Source: Comamonas sp. (GTDB taxonomy: Bacteria; Pseudomonadota; Gammaproteobacteria; Burkholderiales; Burkholderiaceae_C). From it: a stretch of 6,362 bases of DNA. The notes beneath the pieces were generated by a model. The model had not been told where the DNA came from. It saw nothing but the letters and a program-made list of their open reading frames with translations, and made no database searches. The stretch spans positions 1 to 6,362 of the forward strand of contig JAHAYB010000182.1 in the NCBI GenBank assembly GCA_018384835.1, given 5' to 3'. The position numbers were made by a program, and so were the translations under genes. The stretch's first letter is position 1; each line of letters starts with the position of its first letter. Below, piece after piece: positions 5,808-6,362 of the stretch.

Positions 5808-6215
5808 TTAATTCTCTGGCCTGTCCTGCTGCTGGATGTATTGTTTGATGATCTCCAAAGGCGCACCGCCGCACGACAGTACGCAGTAGCTGCGCGACCA
5901 AAGAACAGGCTTGCTGTAGTAGCCCGCTAAGTGCTGGGTAAAGGTGCTTCGCAGCCTGCGACTTGTACCCGTTTTGATGGCATTTACAAAGTCGGCCAGT
6001 GCAGCCGATGGCGGCAGCTCAATGAGTAGATGCACATGGTCGCTCTGGCCATTGGCCTGCAACAGCTTGCCGCCCCAGGCTTGGCAGCGTTCGCTGGCCT
6101 GATTCTCAAACTCTTTGAGCATTGCATCAGTGAGACATTTTTTTCGGTATTTCGTCACAAGAACCAAATGATATTGAAGCGCATAAACGCAATGATGGAG
6201 CTTGTTTATTTGCAT
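5808..6215 (-). CDS. tnpA: IS200/IS605 family transposase TnpA (Y1 HUH single-strand transposase)
   Basis: The 135-residue product is the Y1 transposase that cuts and joins single-stranded DNA at hairpin-marked ends of IS200/IS605 elements. The start HHCVYALQYHLVLVTKYRKK is typical. The HUH metal-binding motif is intact as H60-V61-H62 in SDHVHLLI. The catalytic tyrosine is present as Y126 in the C-terminal helix APLEIIKQYIQQQ, after the conserved WSRSYCVLSCGG segment. Length is close to the family norm, so the enzyme looks complete and probably active. Start: ATG at 6213-6215 begins the conserved part; the open frame extends to a TTG at 6263, which would overlap tnpB and adds unrelated residues. 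No Shine-Dalgarno is seen before the ATG. tnpB starts on the opposite strand 22 bases away. Confidence 0.93.
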   Translation of the reverse strand: MQINKLHHCVYALQYHLVLVTKYRKKCLTDAMLKEFENQASERCQAWGGKLLQANGQSDHVHLLIELPPSAALADFVNAIKTGTSRRLRSTFTQHLAGYYSKPVLWSRSYCVLSCGGAPLEIIKQYIQQQDRPEN

Positions 6216-6223
6216 GGTGGTGC

Positions 6224-6230
6224 TATAGTA
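6224..6230. promoter_or_regulatory. Overlapping divergent -10 boxes for tnpA and tnpB
   Basis: Plus-strand TATAGT (6224-6229) and minus-strand TACTAT (6230-6225) each match TATAAT at most positions. They lie in the 22-base gap between the two start codons, nine bases or fewer from each ATG. Transcripts from them would be nearly leaderless, matching the lack of Shine-Dalgarno sites for both genes. A weak TTGTTT (6202-6207) sits 16 bases before the plus-strand box. Inferred only. Confidence 0.3.
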
Positions 6231-6237
6231 ACCAATT

Positions 6238-6362
6238 ATGAGCGAAGCAAGCAACCTACGCAAAACGACCTATCGGCTGTACCCCACGCCCAAGCAGGCG
6301 CTGGCTTTGGCTCAGTTGCTGCGCTTGCATCAACAGCTCTACAACGCAGCCCTTGAAGAGCG
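6238..6362 (+). CDS. tnpB: TnpB (IS605 OrfB) N-terminal fragment, running off the window
   Basis: The first 41 codons are visible. After MSEASNLRKT comes the signature TnpB opening, a YRLYPTPKQ segment followed by a helix ending in LYNAALEER; the usual family form is Y-R-L-Y-P-T-x-x-Q ... YN.AL..R. TnpB is the RNA-guided endonuclease, ancestral to Cas12, that cuts the empty donor site and helps keep the element in the genome. The RuvC-like active site and the zinc ribbon, as well as the guide RNA region expected near the 3' end, lie beyond the right edge, so whether the gene is intact cannot be judged. ATG 6238 is the first start in frame and has no Shine-Dalgarno. Confidence 0.88.
   Translation, partial: MSEASNLRKTTYRLYPTPKQALALAQLLRLHQQLYNAALEE

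Larger units (their letters stand above)
5700..6362. mobile_element. IS200/IS605-group insertion sequence, one end plus tnpA and the start of tnpB; continues beyond the window
   Basis: The element is recognised from its divergent tnpA (minus) and tnpB (plus), a layout known in the IS605 group. Such elements move as single strands, carry subterminal hairpins rather than inverted repeats, and make no target duplication. The outer boundary is placed at about 5700 because the hemerythrin-like protein similarity stops there and hairpins begin soon after (from 5716); the exact base is uncertain by perhaps 15. The tnpA 5' region (about 6120-6240) is clearly AT-richer than the flanking host genes, consistent with acquisition. 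The right end and any guide RNA gene at the tnpB 3' end lie outside. Confidence 0.8.

Noticed and set aside
5583..5930. A complete 115-residue gene
   Set aside because: Its first 39 codons are host sequence (ten before the true start), the rest reads through the insertion sequence end and antisense tnpA; it is a chimeric frame and not a natural gene.
6216..6263. Longer tnpA starting at a TTG inside tnpB
   Set aside because: The added 16 residues are absent from the family pattern, and the conserved domain begins at ATG 6215.
1..6362. CRISPR array, tRNA or rRNA gene
   Set aside because: No spaced direct repeats and no cloverleaf or rRNA-like segments were recognised by eye; almost all the sequence is accounted for by protein genes and the insertion sequence.

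Overview
The window looks like chromosomal DNA of a betaproteobacterium, most likely a member of the Comamonadaceae (Burkholderiales). The GC content is high, the methionine synthase is of the split type (a stand-alone homocysteine-methyltransferase half), and the DprA, MFS and hemerythrin-like proteins have a Comamonas/Acidovorax-like character. This assignment comes from protein features and was not tested by a database search.

Layout. Bases 1-452 hold the 3' end of dprA (natural transformation). A short gap with small repeats and a promoter-like -10 box leads into the N-terminal half of methionine synthase (540-1628); a strong potential G-quadruplex lies on the template strand just inside this gene. 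Only six bases later, from a TTG codon served by a Shine-Dalgarno that abuts the metH stop, begins an unusual exonuclease VII large subunit (1635-3359) with an extra N-terminal DUF5710-like domain. Its stop overlaps (ATGA) the start of a small-subunit-like gene (3356-3721), whose product ends in a near-perfect copy of the acidic tip of single-stranded-DNA-binding protein (..DDDIPF). This two-gene module is the most interesting item here: a variant, probably auxiliary, exonuclease VII that appears built to plug into the SSB interaction network or to mimic SSB.

Convergent to it is a Tat-exported DUF411 metal-binding protein (3796-4320, minus strand). Divergent from that is an MFS transporter (4405-5571). 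After the transporter, a well-formed Shine-Dalgarno and ATG start a gene that resembles the N-terminus of a hemerythrin-domain protein, but similarity ends after about 30 codons, at about base 5699.

From about 5700 to the right edge lies an IS200/IS605-group insertion sequence: a terminal region with nested hairpins, tnpA (Y1 HUH transposase, minus strand, 5808-6215) and the first 41 codons of tnpB (plus strand, from 6238), divergently arranged over a 22-bp gap. The element appears to have interrupted the hemerythrin-like gene. The metH half, the exonuclease module and possibly dprA read in one direction and may be partly co-transcribed; the transporter and the broken gene form a second short operon.
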